DNA of 64,000 nucleotides from positions 5,712 to 69,711 of the forward strand of contig JBEDUK010000046.1 of NCBI GenBank assembly GCA_040414485.1, given 5' to 3'. Each line of letters starts with the position of its first letter. Position 1 is the stretch's first letter. Positions 50,658-58,949 of this stretch are shown piece after piece. Both the position numbers and the translations under genes were made by a program. The stretch comes from JBEDUK01 sp040414485. Lineage in GTDB: Bacteria; Actinomycetota; UBA4738. The notes under the pieces were generated by a model, which had not been told where the DNA came from, ran no database searches, and saw only the letters and a list, made by a program, of their open reading frames with translations.

Positions 50658-51928
50658 ACCACACTGCCGCCGCGGGACCCGATCGGCGAGGGTCCGCGGG
50701 GGACAGACGGACAGTGGCTCGGTATCGGGCGGCGCACCGCAAGACCGGCGGGCGGTTCCGCGCGGCATGGGTCGGCGCCGCCGTCGTGGCGCTCTGCGTG
50801 CCGGCGGCGCTCGTCGCGGCGTCGCGCCACGGTCCGGCGGCCGCGCTTCCCGACGGGCCGCAGAGAACCACCGCCGCACCCGCCGGCAGCAACGCCGCTC
50901 CCCGTCCGCGGACGTTCGACATCGTCGCCGCCGGCGACGTCCTTCCGCATCCATCCATCTCGCGGACCGCGCTCGAGTACGGCCACGGCGCGCGGTACGA
51001 CTTCCGGCCGATGTTCGCCGCGCTGCGACCGCTCATCAGCCGCGCGGCGCTGGCGATCTGCCACGTGGAGATCCCCCTCACCGACGCACCGCCCACCATG
51101 GATCCGACCTTCAGCGCGCCGACCGAGGTGGCCGGCGCGATCGCCTGGACGGGCTTCGACGTGTGCAGCACGGCGTCGAACCACACGCTGGACCAGCATC
51201 AGGCCGGCGTGGATTCGACCATCGCCGCCCTGGACCGTGCCGGCGTCGCGCACGCCGGGTCGTACGCCTCGGCCGGGGACGCCCTGCACATCCCGATCCT
51301 GGGCGCAGACGGCGTCCGGGTGGCGTTCCTGGCCTACACGTACGGAACGAACGGCATCCCGCCGCCGGATCCGTGGACCGTGAACCTCATCTCGTACGGC
51401 CGGATCGCCGCCGACGCAGCCCGCGCACGACGGAGCGGCGCCGATCTGGTGATCGTGAACCTCCACTGGGGAACGCAGTACGACCACACTCCGAACGACA
51501 TGCAGCGCTCGCTCGCGACGGAGTTGCTGTCCCATCACGTCGTGGACGCCATCGTCGGCGAGCATGCGCATGTGGTGCAGCCGATCCAACGCATCGCCGG
51601 GCGCTTCGTCGCCTACGGGGAGGGCAACCTGCTCGCGTCGCAATATCCGTACGGATATCCCATCGACACGCTCGACGGCCTGGTGACCGTCATCCACGTC
51701 TGGGCGGTCGGCCGGCACGCCATCATCACGGGGATGGACTACGTGCCGACGTTCATCGAACGGCCGGCGTTCCGCGTGGTGCCGATCGGCGCCGAACTCG
51801 GGCGGCTGATCGCGGCCGGCCAAGGCGCGAGCCGCCTCGCGGAGGACCTGAGGGCCGCGTACCGGCGCATCGTGGCTGCCGTCGGCCGGGGTCCGACGGC
51901 AGCGCCGATCCCACCGCGCCTGCCCTGA
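50654..51928 (+). CDS. CapA family metallophosphatase-like protein, membrane anchored
   Basis: A protein of up to 424 residues. After a basic N terminus comes one hydrophobic segment (about 38-57), an Ala/Pro linker and the CapA (PGA_cap) domain: VAAGDVLPH, STASNHTLDQHQAG, VNLHWGTQYDHTP and GEHAHVVQPIQ, matching the calcineurin-like metal sites. CapA proteins help build or attach poly-gamma-glutamate, though many are of unknown role; here the domain is outside the membrane. The start is uncertain: TTG at 50654 overlaps the previous stop, and GTG at 50717 is an alternative closer to the membrane segment. Confidence 0.82.
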   Translation: MNHTAAAGPDRRGSAGDRRTVARYRAAHRKTGGRFRAAWVGAAVVALCVPAALVAASRHGPAAALPDGPQRTTAAPAGSNAAPRPRTFDIVAAGDVLPHPSISRTALEYGHGARYDFRPMFAALRPLISRAALAICHVEIPLTDAPPTMDPTFSAPTEVAGAIAWTGFDVCSTASNHTLDQHQAGVDSTIAALDRAGVAHAGSYASAGDALHIPILGADGVRVAFLAYTYGTNGIPPPDPWTVNLISYGRIAADAARARRSGADLVIVNLHWGTQYDHTPNDMQRSLATELLSHHVVDAIVGEHAHVVQPIQRIAGRFVAYGEGNLLASQYPYGYPIDTLDGLVTVIHVWAVGRHAIITGMDYVPTFIERPAFRVVPIGAELGRLIAAGQGASRLAEDLRAAYRRIVAAVGRGPTAAPIPPRLP

Positions 51929-51940
51929 CGGCGCGTCAGG
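51924..51940. terminator. Perfect hairpin over two facing stop codons
   Basis: CCTGACG-GCG-CGTCAGG: a 7-bp perfect stem with a 3-nt loop. It contains the TGA of the CapA-like gene and that of the phosphoesterase gene. Good candidate for a bidirectional terminator. Confidence 0.55.
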
Positions 51941-53471
51941 TGCCGGGGATCGACGCCGGCCCCGGGGGCGGGAACAGCGGAAGCACCTCGGGCGGTCTCG
52001 GCGCCTGGTTGAAGTCGAACTCCGACAGCAGGTTCCCGAGGATGGCCGCCTCCTCGCGCACGTTCGGCCGTGGGTCCGGCCGCCCGTCCGTCTTCGGGTC
52101 CAGACGCTGGCCGTTCAGGAACAGATCCTCGATGAGCTTCAGATAGGCATCGAATGACAGTGTCTGATGGTCGACGAAGCCCTTCTTCGCGTACGGGCTG
52201 ATCATCATGGCGGGCACGCGGAGCCCGTAGCCCCAGTCGTCCACCGATGGCGGGCGCACGTGGTCGTAGAAACCGCCCCAGTCGTCCCACGCCAGGAAGA
52301 TCGCCGTGCTGTCCCAGTCCGGCGACCGCATCGCGGCATCGATCACGCTGGTCACCCACGCCTGTCCGGTTCGTAGCGACGCGGAGGGATGATCACTGTG
52401 ATCCCAATCGGGGGTGATCCACGAGACGGCCGGCAGCGTGCCGTCCTTGGCTGCCTGGAAGTATCTGCCGACCTTCTGCACCCAGGGCACCTGATTGTCC
52501 TCGTGGACGTCGGCGAAGCGCGGCAGCGGATTCCAGATCCACGGCGTGCCGGGGGCGCCGAGCGACGGCTTGCACGTCGGATCGGGGTTCGTGTCGCAGT
52601 CCGGCGCCTCTCCCGGCACGATGTAATACCGCCAGCTGACGTTCGCTCCGTGGAGGAGCCACGTCACGTCGGTCCAGGCGTACGGCGGGTCGTCCGGGAA
52701 CTTGCCGACGAACCGCGAGGGGTTCACCACGTCGGGCACGCATGTGGTGACATTCCTCGGGTCGGAGCAGGCCGCCGACCAGGCGGAGACCATGGACACG
52801 TGCACCGGGACGCTCGATCCGAGATTCGGCGCGAACATGTGGTCCTGCAGGACGAAGTCCTCGGCGTAGCGCCAGTAGTTGGGGATCTCCCGCGCGTCGT
52901 GCCAACCCATCACATCCGGCCTGTGCACCGCGGTCGCGCATTGACGGTGGCGGTTCTTGCTGTCCGGGAAGCACCCGAGCCGGTTCATGAGGTTCGTGAC
53001 GTACCCGTTCATCGCCCCATGAGCAATGTCCGCGCGCGCCGCCCAGACGTCGTGGCCGCCGCCCAGGTTGAGCACGCTCGGATCGTGGAACGGCTTGACG
53101 CACACGCCGGTCAGCGGGTTCGGACTGCAGACCGTGGGAACCCCGTCCTTCATGGGAATGCCGTCCGCGCCGGGGAACGTGCCGAAGAAGTGATCGAACG
53201 ACCGGTTCTCCTGCATGATCACGATCACGTGCTTGATCTTCTGGCGGGCGAGCAGGAGGGTCTCGTTCACCGTCGGGGACGCTCCCGGCGAATGTGGGTC
53301 CGATCCACCTTGCCCGGTCGCCGATCCGTTGGGGCCGCGCGTGGAGGACTGGCCGGTGCACGCGGAGGCGACCATCACCAGTGCTCCCGCGACCGCCAGC
53401 GCCGCGCGCGCGCTCGCCGAGATGCGCCGCCGGCGGGCGGTACCGGCCCGGCGCGCCGAGGCCGGCGTCAC
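51936..53471 (-). CDS. Phosphoesterase/phospholipase C-like lipoprotein
   Basis: A 511-residue lipoprotein with Arg-rich N terminus, hydrophobic core and lipobox VASAC, then a Gly/Ser linker. The catalytic domain begins with HVIVIMQENRSFDHFFG, the hallmark of the phosphoesterase family (PF04185) that includes phospholipase C and acid phosphatases with an alkaline-phosphatase fold; later WITPDWDHSDHPS and FLAWDDWGGFYDHV supply metal-ligand-like Asp and His. Located on the outer membrane face. GTG start overlaps the stop of the acyl-CoA dehydrogenase gene (GTGA), an unexpected coupling. Substrate: phospholipid or phosphomonoester, undetermined. Confidence 0.85.
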   Translation of the reverse strand: MTPASARRAGTARRRRISASARAALAVAGALVMVASACTGQSSTRGPNGSATGQGGSDPHSPGASPTVNETLLLARQKIKHVIVIMQENRSFDHFFGTFPGADGIPMKDGVPTVCSPNPLTGVCVKPFHDPSVLNLGGGHDVWAARADIAHGAMNGYVTNLMNRLGCFPDSKNRHRQCATAVHRPDVMGWHDAREIPNYWRYAEDFVLQDHMFAPNLGSSVPVHVSMVSAWSAACSDPRNVTTCVPDVVNPSRFVGKFPDDPPYAWTDVTWLLHGANVSWRYYIVPGEAPDCDTNPDPTCKPSLGAPGTPWIWNPLPRFADVHEDNQVPWVQKVGRYFQAAKDGTLPAVSWITPDWDHSDHPSASLRTGQAWVTSVIDAAMRSPDWDSTAIFLAWDDWGGFYDHVRPPSVDDWGYGLRVPAMMISPYAKKGFVDHQTLSFDAYLKLIEDLFLNGQRLDPKTDGRPDPRPNVREEAAILGNLLSEFDFNQAPRPPEVLPLFPPPGPASIPGT

Positions 53472-54655
53472 CGGTACAGTTCCCTGGCCACGATCTCCCG
53501 CTGGATCTCGCTCGTTCCCTCGTAGATCCGCGGCGCGCGCACCTCGCGGTACAGGTGCTCCAGGGGATGGCCGCGCTCCAGACCCGAAGCGCCGTGGATC
53601 TGGACCGCCGAATCCACCACGAACTGGGCCGCCTCGGTCGCGAAGAGCTTCGCCATGGCGGAGGCCTTCGTGACGCCCGGGTCCTCCGGGTCCGCGTCGT
53701 AGCGCGCCGCCGCCGCTCTGACCATCAGTCGCGCGGCCTCCGTCCGCGTGGCCATCTCACCGAGCAGCTGTGACACGGCCTGGTGCTTCCGGAGCGGCTG
53801 TCCGAACGAAACTCGCGTGCCCGCGTGCGCGACCGCCGCGTCGAGCGCCGCCTGCGCCATCCCCACGGCGAACGCGCCGACGCTCGGGCGGAACAGGTCG
53901 AGCGTGCGCATCGCGACCCGGAAGCCGGTGTTCACCTCCCCCAGGACGTGGCCGCTGGGAACGTGGACGCCATCGAGCCGGAGCCGGCCGATCGGGTGCG
54001 GGGAGAGCAGGTCGGTCCGCTCGCCCGAGAGGCCGGCGGCGTCCCCGGGAACGACGAACGCGGTGACGCCCTTCGCTCCCTTCGATGCCGCGTTCTCGCC
54101 GCCCGTCCGCGCGAAGAGCACGTAGACGTCGGCATCGGGGGCGTTCGATATCCACGCCTTCTCGCCGGTCAGTCGGTAGCCGGATCCGGCCGGCTCGGCG
54201 CGCGTCTCGATGGCGGCCGCGTCGGTCCCATGCTCGGGCTCGGTCAGCGCGAACGCCGCGACGGCCTCGCCCCGCGCGATCCGCGGAACCCATTTGCGCG
54301 CCACGTCGCGGCGGGCGGCGGCGAGGATCGCGTGGCCGCCGAGCCCCTGCATGGCGAGCGCGGTCTCGGCCTCCGTGGAGCCCTGCGCCAGGCCTTCGCG
54401 GAGCAGGCAGAGGTCGAACGCCGAGACATGCCCGGCCGGACGGCCGTCGGCGGCTCCGGGAAAGAGACGCTCGAGCGACCCGTTGGCCGCCAGCGCCTTC
54501 ACCAGCGCACGGTCGACCCGGCCCGGTTCGCCCTGTCGCGCGATCGGCGCGTACACGTCGCACGCGAGCGTTCGGCTCTCTTCGAGCAGGGTACGCTGCC
54601 GTTCCGTCAGTGCGAAGGCCGAGCCGCGCCACCCGTTCGGCGATGGGCTCTCCAC
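53468..54655 (-). CDS. Acyl-CoA dehydrogenase
   Basis: A 395-residue flavin-dependent acyl-CoA dehydrogenase: AFALTEPEHGTDAAA and GEKAWISNAPDAD flavin loops, RVSFGQPLRKHQAVSQLLGE, IHGASGLERGHPLEHLYREVR and the C-terminal RIYEGTSEIQREIVARELY with the catalytic Glu of the short/medium-chain class. GTG 54655 fits the family start and lies 8 nt after a TAGGCT hexamer. Its end overlaps the phosphoesterase gene as GTGA, so the two are probably in one operon. Divergent from the DUF2231-Rieske gene. Substrate chain length unknown. Confidence 0.87.
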   Translation of the reverse strand: MESPSPNGWRGSAFALTERQRTLLEESRTLACDVYAPIARQGEPGRVDRALVKALAANGSLERLFPGAADGRPAGHVSAFDLCLLREGLAQGSTEAETALAMQGLGGHAILAAARRDVARKWVPRIARGEAVAAFALTEPEHGTDAAAIETRAEPAGSGYRLTGEKAWISNAPDADVYVLFARTGGENAASKGAKGVTAFVVPGDAAGLSGERTDLLSPHPIGRLRLDGVHVPSGHVLGEVNTGFRVAMRTLDLFRPSVGAFAVGMAQAALDAAVAHAGTRVSFGQPLRKHQAVSQLLGEMATRTEAARLMVRAAAARYDADPEDPGVTKASAMAKLFATEAAQFVVDSAVQIHGASGLERGHPLEHLYREVRAPRIYEGTSEIQREIVARELYR

Positions 54656-54663
54656 GAATGGGT

Positions 54664-54669
54664 AGCCTA
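54664..54669 (-). promoter_or_regulatory. -10-like TAGGCT, probable leaderless start of the acyl-CoA dehydrogenase
   Basis: TAGGCT on the minus strand ends 8 nt before the GTG. It supports GTG 54655 as start rather than longer frames. Confidence 0.4.
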
Positions 54670-54713
54670 CGCGACAGGAACGTTGCTCCATCGAGCCACG
54701 AAGGGGTGAGCCG

Positions 54714-55589
54714 ATGACGTCACCGCTGCAGCAGTTGCCGAACGCGCTCGAGCACGACGAGCGACTCGATCCCCTCGCCACGCAGGTCGGCGGCCTCGTG
54801 GACAAGTACGTCACGCCTGGTCCGGTGAAGGATCTCCTGGCGGGGACGTGGTACGGCCATCCCATCCACCCGCCGCTGACCGCGGCGACCATCGGCTTGT
54901 GGATGGGATCGGTCGTGCTCGACGTGTTCGGAGGCAGACGCAGCGCGAAGGCCGCGGACCGGCTGATCTTCTTCGGCATCCTCTCGGCCGGACCGACGGT
55001 CCTCACCGGCCTGAACGAGTTCGCGGACACCGACGGCCGCCCGAAGCGCCTGGCGTTCTGGCACGGGACCGGCAACGCCGCCGTGTTGTCGCTGTTCACG
55101 CTGTCATGGCTCTCGCGGAAGGCGGGCATGCGCGGCCTGGGCCGGTTGCTCTCGTTCGCCGGGATCGGGCTGGGCTCGGTCACGGCGCACCTCGGCGGCC
55201 ACCTGTCGTTCATCCGCGGCATCGGCGTGAACCAGACGGCGTTCGAACGGCCGAAGGTCCGGTGGACCCCGGTGCTGGACGAATCGGCGCTCCCCGAGCG
55301 CAAGCTCACGCGCGCCTCGCTGGATGGCGTGGACGTGGTGCTCTACCGCGTGGAGGACCGGATCTGGGCGCTGTCGAACCGCTGCTCCCACCGCGGCGGG
55401 CTGCTGTTCCGGGGCAAGGTCGTGGGCTCGGACGAAGATCCGTCCGTGCAGTGCCCGTGGCACCACAGCATCTTCCGGTTCTCCGACGGTTCGATCGAAC
55501 GCGGTCCGGCGACGGCCGAGCAGCCGGTGCTCGAGGCGCGGATCAACGAGGGCAAGGTCGAACTCCGCGCCGCCGGGGCGGGCGCGTAG
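54714..55589 (+). CDS. DUF2231 membrane domain fused to a Rieske 2Fe-2S domain
   Basis: A 291-residue protein. Residues about 40-175 are a DUF2231-type membrane domain starting with WYGHPIHPPLTAATIGLWMG and containing about four hydrophobic segments. Residues about 185-290 are a Rieske ferredoxin: CSHRGG and CPWHHSIF give the two Cys and two His ligands, with NRCSHR in the usual loop. It is likely a membrane-bound electron carrier. Hydrophobic segments place the Rieske domain after the last helix; which side of the membrane is uncertain. The next gene, yceI-like, is 112 bp away. Confidence 0.87.
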   Translation: MTSPLQQLPNALEHDERLDPLATQVGGLVDKYVTPGPVKDLLAGTWYGHPIHPPLTAATIGLWMGSVVLDVFGGRRSAKAADRLIFFGILSAGPTVLTGLNEFADTDGRPKRLAFWHGTGNAAVLSLFTLSWLSRKAGMRGLGRLLSFAGIGLGSVTAHLGGHLSFIRGIGVNQTAFERPKVRWTPVLDESALPERKLTRASLDGVDVVLYRVEDRIWALSNRCSHRGGLLFRGKVVGSDEDPSVQCPWHHSIFRFSDGSIERGPATAEQPVLEARINEGKVELRAAGAGA

Positions 55590-55701
55590 ACACGGACCCC
55601 TCCGGAGACCCCAGCAACCGCTCTTCGGAGACTCAGGTCGCTCCCAGGTGCGGGCGACAGCATTCGCGCCTCAGGTCACCGATCAGAAGGACCAGAGCGG
55701 G

Positions 55702-56409
55702 ATGTCGAAGCGCGGACGGATCACGATCGTCGCGGTCGTCGCCGCGGTCCTGGTCGCGGGCGGCGCGTACGCGGCGTTCGCGCTGTTCGCCGGCGGAGAT
55801 TCACCGGCGCCGGTTTCGATCTCGCCGGGCGCGTCGACCGGATCTGGCAGCAGCGACGCGTCGCTCACCCGGGCGCAGTTCCAGGGAACGTGGAAGGCCG
55901 ACCAGGACGGCTCGTTCGTCGGCTACCGCGTCCGCGAGCAGTTGGGGTTCCTTCCGGCGCCGTCGGATGCCGTCGGACGGACATCGGCGGTCACGGGCAA
56001 CCTCACCGTGAACGGGCTGTCGATCACGGCGGTCAAGGTCACCGCCGACCTCACCCAACTCCAGAGCGACCGCTCCATGCGCGATGAGCGGATGCGCACG
56101 ATCGGCCTGGAGACCGACCAGTTCCCGCAGGCGACGTTCGAGCTCACCTCGCCGATCATGCTGTCAAAGGTGCCGGCCGCCGGCGAGGTCGTGACGGTCA
56201 CGGCCCTCGGCAGGCTGACGCTTCACGGCACGACGAGGGACGTCACGATGAAGATGAAGGGCACGCTGGCGAACGGCCGCATCGAGGTGGTCGGCAGCCT
56301 GCCGGTCGCGTTCGCCGACTACGGGATCCAGCCGCCGAACGTCGGGGGGTTCGTGACCGTGCAGGATCACGGCACGATGGAGTTCAAGCTGTTCTTCTCG
56401 AAGGCCTGA
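55702..56409 (+). CDS. YceI family protein with N-terminal membrane anchor
   Basis: A 235-residue protein. Residues 8-30 are a hydrophobic anchor or signal, followed by a Ser/Gly/Pro linker. The YceI lipocalin-like domain (about 60-235) begins GTWKADQDGSFVGYRVREQL and includes DERMRTIGLETDQFPQATFEL and LTLHGTTRDVTMKM; YceI barrels bind isoprenoid or other amphiphilic molecules. The domain is probably extracellular. It may be co-expressed with the Rieske protein, given many YceI-redox associations, but the 112-bp gap leaves this open. Convergent with the nitrilase gene at 6 bp. Confidence 0.88.
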   Translation: MSKRGRITIVAVVAAVLVAGGAYAAFALFAGGDSPAPVSISPGASTGSGSSDASLTRAQFQGTWKADQDGSFVGYRVREQLGFLPAPSDAVGRTSAVTGNLTVNGLSITAVKVTADLTQLQSDRSMRDERMRTIGLETDQFPQATFELTSPIMLSKVPAAGEVVTVTALGRLTLHGTTRDVTMKMKGTLANGRIEVVGSLPVAFADYGIQPPNVGGFVTVQDHGTMEFKLFFSKA

Positions 56410-56415
56410 GCGCGG

Positions 56416-57687
56416 CTACGGTTCGAACCCGTCCCAGAGCGACTTCAACTCGGCCCACTCCTCGTCGCCGGACTTCGAACCGTCGCCCATGGGGAAAAAG
56501 CGCGCACCCGGATGCGCCGCGGCGGGCGGTGTGAACGTCCCTCGCTCGATCAGCCGCCGGATGTTGTCGCGGTAGACCTCGTCGACGTCCGCGTGCCGGA
56601 GCGGGTCCTGTTCGAGCCACAGGTTCTTGGGATGGATCGGCTCGTCGTACATCCGCCGGAACACCTCGGTGCGGAGGTCCTTCATCCAGTTCGAATTCAG
56701 GTTCATGACGCGAAATTGCCGCAATTGTTCGATGTCGATCATGCCGGTGACGAACGTATTGTAGCCGGAGGTCGAATAACTGACGACATTTCCCATGTAA
56801 TCGACGATGTGCGACTGACCGCCGCCGATGTCGAACGGGTGCTTCATGCCCGGGTGCAGGAAGACCGGGCCGACGTTCGGCGCAAGCACGTAGACGCTGT
56901 TGAAATGGGCGTGGGCGCGGTTCTGGAGCATCCATGTGCCACCGCCCGGATAGCCGACGTTCGTCATGGGGACGGCCTCCGACGGCCGGTAGACGACCTC
57001 GGCGCCGTTGAACGCCAGCGCGCGCACCGCCTCGGGGTATTCGCCGTCGCTGCAGCAGATCGTCCCGACATTGCCGATGGCGCCGCCCATCTCCTCCGTC
57101 GTGCGCAGCACCGGATAGAAGGCGTCGATGCCGTCGCCGAACAGCTCTACCCACCGGTCGTAGACGTCGTGCGGGGTGCAGGAGCGCTCGCGGCACCACA
57201 GGTGGTTCTTCGCGGCGCGGTGGACGACCTCCCCGCGCGGCGAGATAACAAACAGCGTGTTGAAGAACCGGTCCGGCATGACCTCCGGCCAGCGCGCCTT
57301 GCACTGGACGACCAGGTAGGTGTCGTACGCCTTCGCCAGGCCGGCGAGCTGCTCGGTTTCCTCGCCCGGGATGTCGATGAACAGTTCGCGGGCGGCGGTC
57401 ACATGCGGGATGTCGAACGCCTCGTCGGTGAAGCCGGTCAGCGCGCCCTCCGCCAGCGCGACGACCCGGATCGGCATGTTGATGTTGATGACGCCCATGG
57501 CGGCGTGGATGCCATCCTCGATCGTCTGGAGGTTGCGGCGGATGTGCTTTCGTTCGCCGACGCCGTAGACGACGGTCGAGAGGCCGACCGCGAGGTACGG
57601 CGCGACCGGCACCGACGCCGCCGCCGGCTCCTTGGCTCCCCTGTTGCTCTTCGAGTCCTTCTTCGGCGCGACGTCCCGATTCGGCAT
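56416..57687 (-). CDS. Nitrilase superfamily carbon-nitrogen hydrolase
   Basis: A 423-residue hydrolase with the superfamily Glu-Lys-Cys triad: Glu in LAEGALTGF, Lys in HRAAKNHLW and the nucleophile Cys in CCSDGEYPE (second Cys of ICCSDGE by alignment with the usual CxDxEFPE pattern). About 100 residues longer than typical amidase-type nitrilases because of a lysine-rich N-terminal tail and a C-terminal extension (about 330-423). Members cleave nitriles, amides or carbamoyl groups, usually as large oligomers. A TAGGCT hexamer lies upstream at about 30 nt. Substrate not inferable. Confidence 0.85.
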   Translation of the reverse strand: MPNRDVAPKKDSKSNRGAKEPAAASVPVAPYLAVGLSTVVYGVGERKHIRRNLQTIEDGIHAAMGVININMPIRVVALAEGALTGFTDEAFDIPHVTAARELFIDIPGEETEQLAGLAKAYDTYLVVQCKARWPEVMPDRFFNTLFVISPRGEVVHRAAKNHLWCRERSCTPHDVYDRWVELFGDGIDAFYPVLRTTEEMGGAIGNVGTICCSDGEYPEAVRALAFNGAEVVYRPSEAVPMTNVGYPGGGTWMLQNRAHAHFNSVYVLAPNVGPVFLHPGMKHPFDIGGGQSHIVDYMGNVVSYSTSGYNTFVTGMIDIEQLRQFRVMNLNSNWMKDLRTEVFRRMYDEPIHPKNLWLEQDPLRHADVDEVYRDNIRRLIERGTFTPPAAAHPGARFFPMGDGSKSGDEEWAELKSLWDGFEP

Positions 57688-57773
57688 TTCGCACGCCCCC
57701 CGACTTCGTGTGTGGACAGGGCGAGCCTACGTCATGCCTTCATCCCAGGAACTCCCCGCGATTCTCCGGGCAG

Positions 57774-58949
57774 CTATACCCGTTTCGGGGTGAAGCGCGT
57801 CCTGGTGTCGCCGATCCCGAGCTGGCCGTTGTCGTTCCATCCCCAGCACCACAAGGTGTGGCCGGTGCGGGTCCCGCAGGTATGAACCACGCCCGTGCTG
57901 ATGGTGGCCCAGTTCGTGTCGGCGCCGACCTGGGTGGGGGTGAGGCGCCCCCAGATATGGCCCACCCCGAGCTCCCCGTAGTAGTTCCATCCCCAGCACC
58001 ACAGCGTGTGGTCGGTACGGGTCCCGCAGGTGTGATATCCGCCGGCGCTGACGGTGGCCCAGTCCGTGTCGGTGCCGACCTGGGTCGGGGTGTGCCGGTC
58101 GGTGGTGTCGCCGACCCCGAGCTCGCCCTCTTGGTTGAATCCCCAGCACCACAGGGTGTGATCGGTGCGGGACCCGCAGGTGTGATATCCGCCGGCGCTG
58201 ACGGTGGCCCAATCGGTGTCGGTGCCGACCTGGGTGGGATTGACCCGTTTGCCGGTGTCGCCTGTCCCGAGCTCGCCCTGGGCGTTCCATCCCCAGCACC
58301 ACAGGGTGTCGTCGACGCGGGTCCCACAGGTATGCAACGCGCCGGCGCTGACTGTAGCCCAGTCGGTGTCGGTGCCGACCCGGGTCGGGCTGACCCGGTT
58401 GTCCTGGTCGCCGACCCCCAGCTCGCCCTCGAGGTTGTGTCCCCAGCACCACAGGGTGTGGTCGGCGCGGATCCCGCAGGTGTGCGCATCGCCGGTGCTG
58501 ACGGTGGCCCATTCGGAGTTGGTGCCGACCCGCGTGGGGGTGTCCCAGACTCCACCGTACCGACCGATCCCGAGCTCGCCCTCGCCGTTGTATCCCCAGC
58601 ACCACAAAGTTTGGTCGCCCCGGATCCCGCAGGTGTGATATCCGCCGGCCTTGATGGTGGTCCAGTCGGTATCGGTGCCGACCTCGGTCGGGGTGTGCCG
58701 GTCGGTGGTGTCGCCGAGCCCGAGCTGACCGTCGTCGTTCCATCCCCAGCACCACAGGGTGTGGTCGCTCCGGATCCCGCAGGTGTGCTGGCGGCCGGCG
58801 CTGATGCGGGCCCAGACGTGTCCTGTCGACCCGCCGGCCTGCCGGCCGGAGGTGGTCGCGCTGGACACCGGTGCCACCGCGAGCGTGAAACCGGTCACCA
58901 CCGTCAGAGAAGCACTGGCCGCGATGACGAAACGTCGGAGACGACTCAT
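57774..58949 (-). CDS. Secreted RCC1-type seven-repeat beta-propeller
   Basis: A 391-residue exported protein. Residues 1-31 are a signal peptide; GGSTGHVWARISAGRQ follows. Seven tandem repeats of about 50 residues share HTCGIR, DHTLWCWG, GQLGLGD and TPTQVGTDTDW, as in bacterial RCC1/alpha-tubulin-suppressor-like proteins; seven repeats match a complete RCC1 propeller. Each repeat has two Cys (HTCG and WCWG), which could form a disulfide within each blade. Its ATG overlaps the stop of the paralogue upstream as ATGA. Function unknown, probably binding at the cell surface. Confidence 0.85.
   Translation of the reverse strand: MSRLRRFVIAASASLTVVTGFTLAVAPVSSATTSGRQAGGSTGHVWARISAGRQHTCGIRSDHTLWCWGWNDDGQLGLGDTTDRHTPTEVGTDTDWTTIKAGGYHTCGIRGDQTLWCWGYNGEGELGIGRYGGVWDTPTRVGTNSEWATVSTGDAHTCGIRADHTLWCWGHNLEGELGVGDQDNRVSPTRVGTDTDWATVSAGALHTCGTRVDDTLWCWGWNAQGELGTGDTGKRVNPTQVGTDTDWATVSAGGYHTCGSRTDHTLWCWGFNQEGELGVGDTTDRHTPTQVGTDTDWATVSAGGYHTCGTRTDHTLWCWGWNYYGELGVGHIWGRLTPTQVGADTNWATISTGVVHTCGTRTGHTLWCWGWNDNGQLGIGDTRTRFTPKRV

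Noticed and set aside
53468..55309. A 613-codon extension of the acyl-CoA dehydrogenase frame.
   Set aside because: Codons before 54655 are antisense to the DUF2231-Rieske gene and the dehydrogenase homology begins after the GTG at 54655.
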